Below are positions 61,971 to 64,000 of a DNA stretch of 64,000 bases, piece by piece (positions within the stretch are counted from its first letter, which is position 1; each line of letters starts with the position of its first letter). A program made the position numbers and the translations under genes. The notes beneath the pieces were generated by a model, which had not been told where the DNA came from, ran no database searches, and saw only the letters and a program-made list of their open reading frames with translations. The DNA lies in contig NZ_FQYN01000007.1 in NCBI RefSeq assembly GCF_900141805.1, positions 216,055-280,054 on the forward strand, in the 5' to 3' direction. The stretch is from Hymenobacter daecheongensis DSM 21074. Its GTDB lineage: Bacteria > Bacteroidota > Bacteroidia > Cytophagales > Hymenobacteraceae.

Positions 61971-63461
61971 ATGGAAACGACCCACCACCTGCCTACGCTG
62001 GCCGCTGAGCCCGCCGCCACAGGCCTGAGCAGCCCCGACCTGGCCCCCGTAGCCTGGGCCGACCGTAGCTGGGGCACCGGCAACTACGCCGCCCTCTGGA
62101 TCAGCATGAGCCTGTGCATTCCGACGTATATGCTGGCTAGCTCGCTCATTGAGGGCGGCATGAGCTGGTGGCAGGCGCTGCTCACTATTCTGCTCGGCAA
62201 TACCATCGTGCTGGTGCCCATGCTGCTCAATGGCCGCGCGGGAGCCAAGTATGGCATCCCGTTTCCGGTGTTTGCGCGGGCTAGCTTCGGAGTGCGCGGG
62301 GCCAATATTCCGGCGCTGCTGCGGGCTTTTATTGCCTGCGGCTGGTTTGGCATTCAGACCTGGATTGGCGGCTACGCCCTTTACCAGATGGGCGTACTCT
62401 GGCTGCCGGCGCTGGGCACGCTGCCGGCCGTGTTTCCGGCCGCGTGGGGCCTGGCTACCGGGCCGGCCCTCACGTTTGGGCTGTTCTGGCTGCTGAATAT
62501 GTACGTGGTGCATCTGGGCGTGGACAGCATTAAAAAGCTGCTCGTGTTCAAGGCGTTTTTCCTGCCGCTGGCGGCGCTGGCGCTGCTGTGGTGGGCCATT
62601 TCGGCCGGGCACGGGCTGGGCCCGATTCTGGCGCAGCCGGCTAAATTCGCGTCGTCGGCGCAGTTCTGGGCGTATTTCTTTCCGGCCCTCACCGGCATGG
62701 TGGGCTTCTGGGCCACGCTTTCTTTGAACATTCCCGACTTCACCCGCTACGCCACCAGCCAGCGGGCGCAGGTGCTGGGCCAGGCCCTGGGGCTGCCCGC
62801 GTCCATGACGATGTTCTCGTTCGTGGGCGTGGTGGTCACCTCGGCCACGTTCATTATTTATGGCAAAACCATCTGGGACCCGGTGGTGCTGGCCGCCCGC
62901 TTCGAGAGCCGGCTGCTGGTCAGCTTCGCCATGCTGGCCGTGGCACTGAGCACGCTGGCCACCAACATTGCCGCTAACATCGTGAGTCCGGCCAACGACT
63001 TCGCCAACCTCGCGCCCACGCGCATCAGCTTCAAAACCGGCGGCTACATCACCGGCATCATCGGCCTGCTGATTTTCCCCTGGAAGCTCATTGCCGACCC
63101 CTCGGGCTACATTTTCACCTGGCTGGTGGGCTACTCGGCGCTGCTGGGCCCCATCGGCGGCATCATGATTGCCGACTACTACCTGCTGCGCCACCAGCAG
63201 CTCGACGTGCCCGATCTGTATAGCTACCACGGCCGCTACACCTACCGCAACGGCTTCAATACGGCCGCCATTGTGGCCCTGGTGGTGGGCATCGCGCCCA
63301 ATGTGCCGGGCTTTCTGGTCGCCATCAGGGTGCTGCCGAAAGCGGCCGTGTGGTCGGGGCTGGTGGGGCTGTATGATTACGCCTGGTTTGTGGGTTTCGG
63401 GCTGGCGGCGGTGGTGTATCTGGGGCTGATGCGCGGGCAGAAAGCACCTACGACAGTGTGA
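61971..63461 (+). CDS. NCS1-family nucleobase:cation symporter
   Basis: A 496-residue inner-membrane transporter with about twelve hydrophobic segments. The N-terminal block is WADRSWGTGNYAALWISMSLCIPTYMLASSLIEGGMSWWQALLTILLGNTIVLVPML, with YGIPFPVFARASFGVRGANIPALLRAFIACGWFGIQTWIGG the family signature in helices 3-4. Later come AYFFPALTGMVGFWATLSLNIPDFTRYA and NIAANIVSPANDFANLAPTRISFKTGGYITGIIGLL. The start METTHHLPTLAAE is chosen over a longer in-frame start at 61851. Substrate may be cytosine, uracil, allantoin or hydantoin; not decided by sequence. A bidirectional terminator follows. Confidence 0.93.
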   Translation: METTHHLPTLAAEPAATGLSSPDLAPVAWADRSWGTGNYAALWISMSLCIPTYMLASSLIEGGMSWWQALLTILLGNTIVLVPMLLNGRAGAKYGIPFPVFARASFGVRGANIPALLRAFIACGWFGIQTWIGGYALYQMGVLWLPALGTLPAVFPAAWGLATGPALTFGLFWLLNMYVVHLGVDSIKKLLVFKAFFLPLAALALLWWAISAGHGLGPILAQPAKFASSAQFWAYFFPALTGMVGFWATLSLNIPDFTRYATSQRAQVLGQALGLPASMTMFSFVGVVVTSATFIIYGKTIWDPVVLAARFESRLLVSFAMLAVALSTLATNIAANIVSPANDFANLAPTRISFKTGGYITGIIGLLIFPWKLIADPSGYIFTWLVGYSALLGPIGGIMIADYYLLRHQQLDVPDLYSYHGRYTYRNGFNTAAIVALVVGIAPNVPGFLVAIRVLPKAAVWSGLVGLYDYAWFVGFGLAAVVYLGLMRGQKAPTTV

Positions 63462-63479
63462 GCTGAGCCGCCTACAACA

Positions 63480-63520
63480 AAGCCGCTCCCACAGCAGCCA
63501 AGGTGCTGTGGGAGCGGCTT
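63480..63520. terminator. Bidirectional hairpin between convergent genes
   Basis: 17-bp perfect stem (63480-63496 with 63504-63520, AAGCCGCTCCCACAGCA) and 7-nt loop between the NCS1 and T9SS genes. Confidence 0.8.
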
Positions 63521-63559
63521 ACGTAAACCGGAATTTCTATTCGGCCCAGGCCAGGAGTA

Positions 63560-64000
63560 TCAGCGCATGAGCTTCACGAGGGCCTGTTGGCGGTTGCCGC
63601 TCAGGCGCAGCTGATACATGCCCGGGGGCAGGCCCAGGCCGGCCAGATCAAGCGAGGTGCGCTGGCTACCGGGCTCAAGTCGCAATTCGCCCTGGGCCAC
63701 CACCCGGCCCATCGCCGAGACGAGCGAGTAAGTGAGCTGCGGGCCTAGCTCAGCGGGCACCTGCAGCACATAGCGGGCGGTAGGCGAAGGGTTCGGATAC
63801 AGGGCCACCGCCGTTAGCGCCGGGGCGGGGGCGGGGGTGGTGGTCAGGCGCCAGACTTCGATGCCGGAGAAGTTGGCCGCCCCGCCCGTCGCGCCCACCA
63901 CCAGCGCGCCGGGGGCCGTGAGCGTGGCGGCAAACGGGCCCAGCCGGGCCCAGGTGCCGGCCGGGCCGCTGTTGTAGTTGGCGCGCACGGTCTGCCCGTT
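63560..64000 (-). CDS. C-terminal end of a T9SS cargo protein (runs off right edge)
   Basis: The last 146 codons of a secreted protein; the start is outside the window. The visible frame has a beta-rich stretch (NGQTVRANYNSGPAGTWARLGPF ... GAANFSGIEVWRL) and a Pro/Ala/Thr linker (TTTPAPAPALTAVAL). A type A C-terminal sorting domain follows: ALYPNPSPTARYVLQV, YSLVSAMGRVVAQGELRL, LDLAGLGLPPGMYQLRLSGNRQQALVKLMR. This domain targets cargo to the type IX (Por) secretion system. The passenger cannot be classed from the fragment. Confidence 0.85.
   Translation of the reverse strand, partial: NGQTVRANYNSGPAGTWARLGPFAATLTAPGALVVGATGGAANFSGIEVWRLTTTPAPAPALTAVALYPNPSPTARYVLQVPAELGPQLTYSLVSAMGRVVAQGELRLEPGSQRTSLDLAGLGLPPGMYQLRLSGNRQQALVKLMR

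Overview
The window is a GC-rich chromosomal stretch of a Bacteroidota bacterium, most likely Hymenobacter or a close relative. The reasons are: promoters of the Bacteroidota type (TAnnTTTG at -7, no general Shine-Dalgarno use), type IX secretion C-terminal sorting domains, a TamL-like lipoprotein barrel, a short RpoD, a bacillithiol deacetylase, a serine-palmitoyltransferase-like enzyme, a START-like protein and an Hc1-type histone-like protein. The genus is inferred from this gene set and from the base composition. No rRNA, integrase, transposase or CRISPR array was seen.

Layout. 1-4.7 kb: 5' part of hemF, a GNAT acetyltransferase, a curlin-repeat protein and a fused alpha/beta 2-oxoacid dehydrogenase E1 interrupted by an in-frame palindromic repeat. 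4.8-10.3 kb: TamL-like protein, SpoU/TrmH methyltransferase, App1-like phosphatase, M48 lipoprotein protease. 10.4-19.7 kb: a 21-bp minisatellite, topoisomerase IB, a divergent pair of paralogous kinase-like lipoproteins, an exonuclease/GIY-YIG fusion, a DUF2383 protein and an AI-2E-type permease. 19.9-36.3 kb: parE, a large T9SS repeat protein, a two-gene OLD-like ATPase plus TOPRIM-like module with a strikingly AT-rich core, a PAS histidine kinase with a receiver protein, parC and two TPR proteins. 36.7-46.8 kb is core translation and RNA machinery: thrS-infC-rpmI-rplT, tRNA-Met, LptF/G permease, rpsO, pnp, rpoD. 47-64 kb: trxB, M23 peptidase, bshB1, an AT-rich accessory patch with a broken immunity-like gene, accC, an SPT-like enzyme, histone-like protein, tyrS/holA, a RES-type toxin-antitoxin pair, dinB, an sce7726 protein, an NCS1 transporter and the end of another T9SS cargo protein.

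The most distinctive non-genic content is a dense set of short interspersed repeats between genes. They include inverted arrays of an 8-bp motif (GTGAnnTn) that fill intergenic gaps almost from codon to codon and abut three TTG start codons, two copies of a 160-bp MITE-like element, two copies of a 104-bp inverted element, and a scattered GTCATnCnGAG / GAAGCATCTCGC palindrome family. infC appears to start at a rare AUA codon preceded by a strong Shine-Dalgarno sequence, unusual in this phylum.

All calls come from reading the sequence. No database search or structure prediction was run, so family names are recognitions from motifs and copy numbers apply to this window only.
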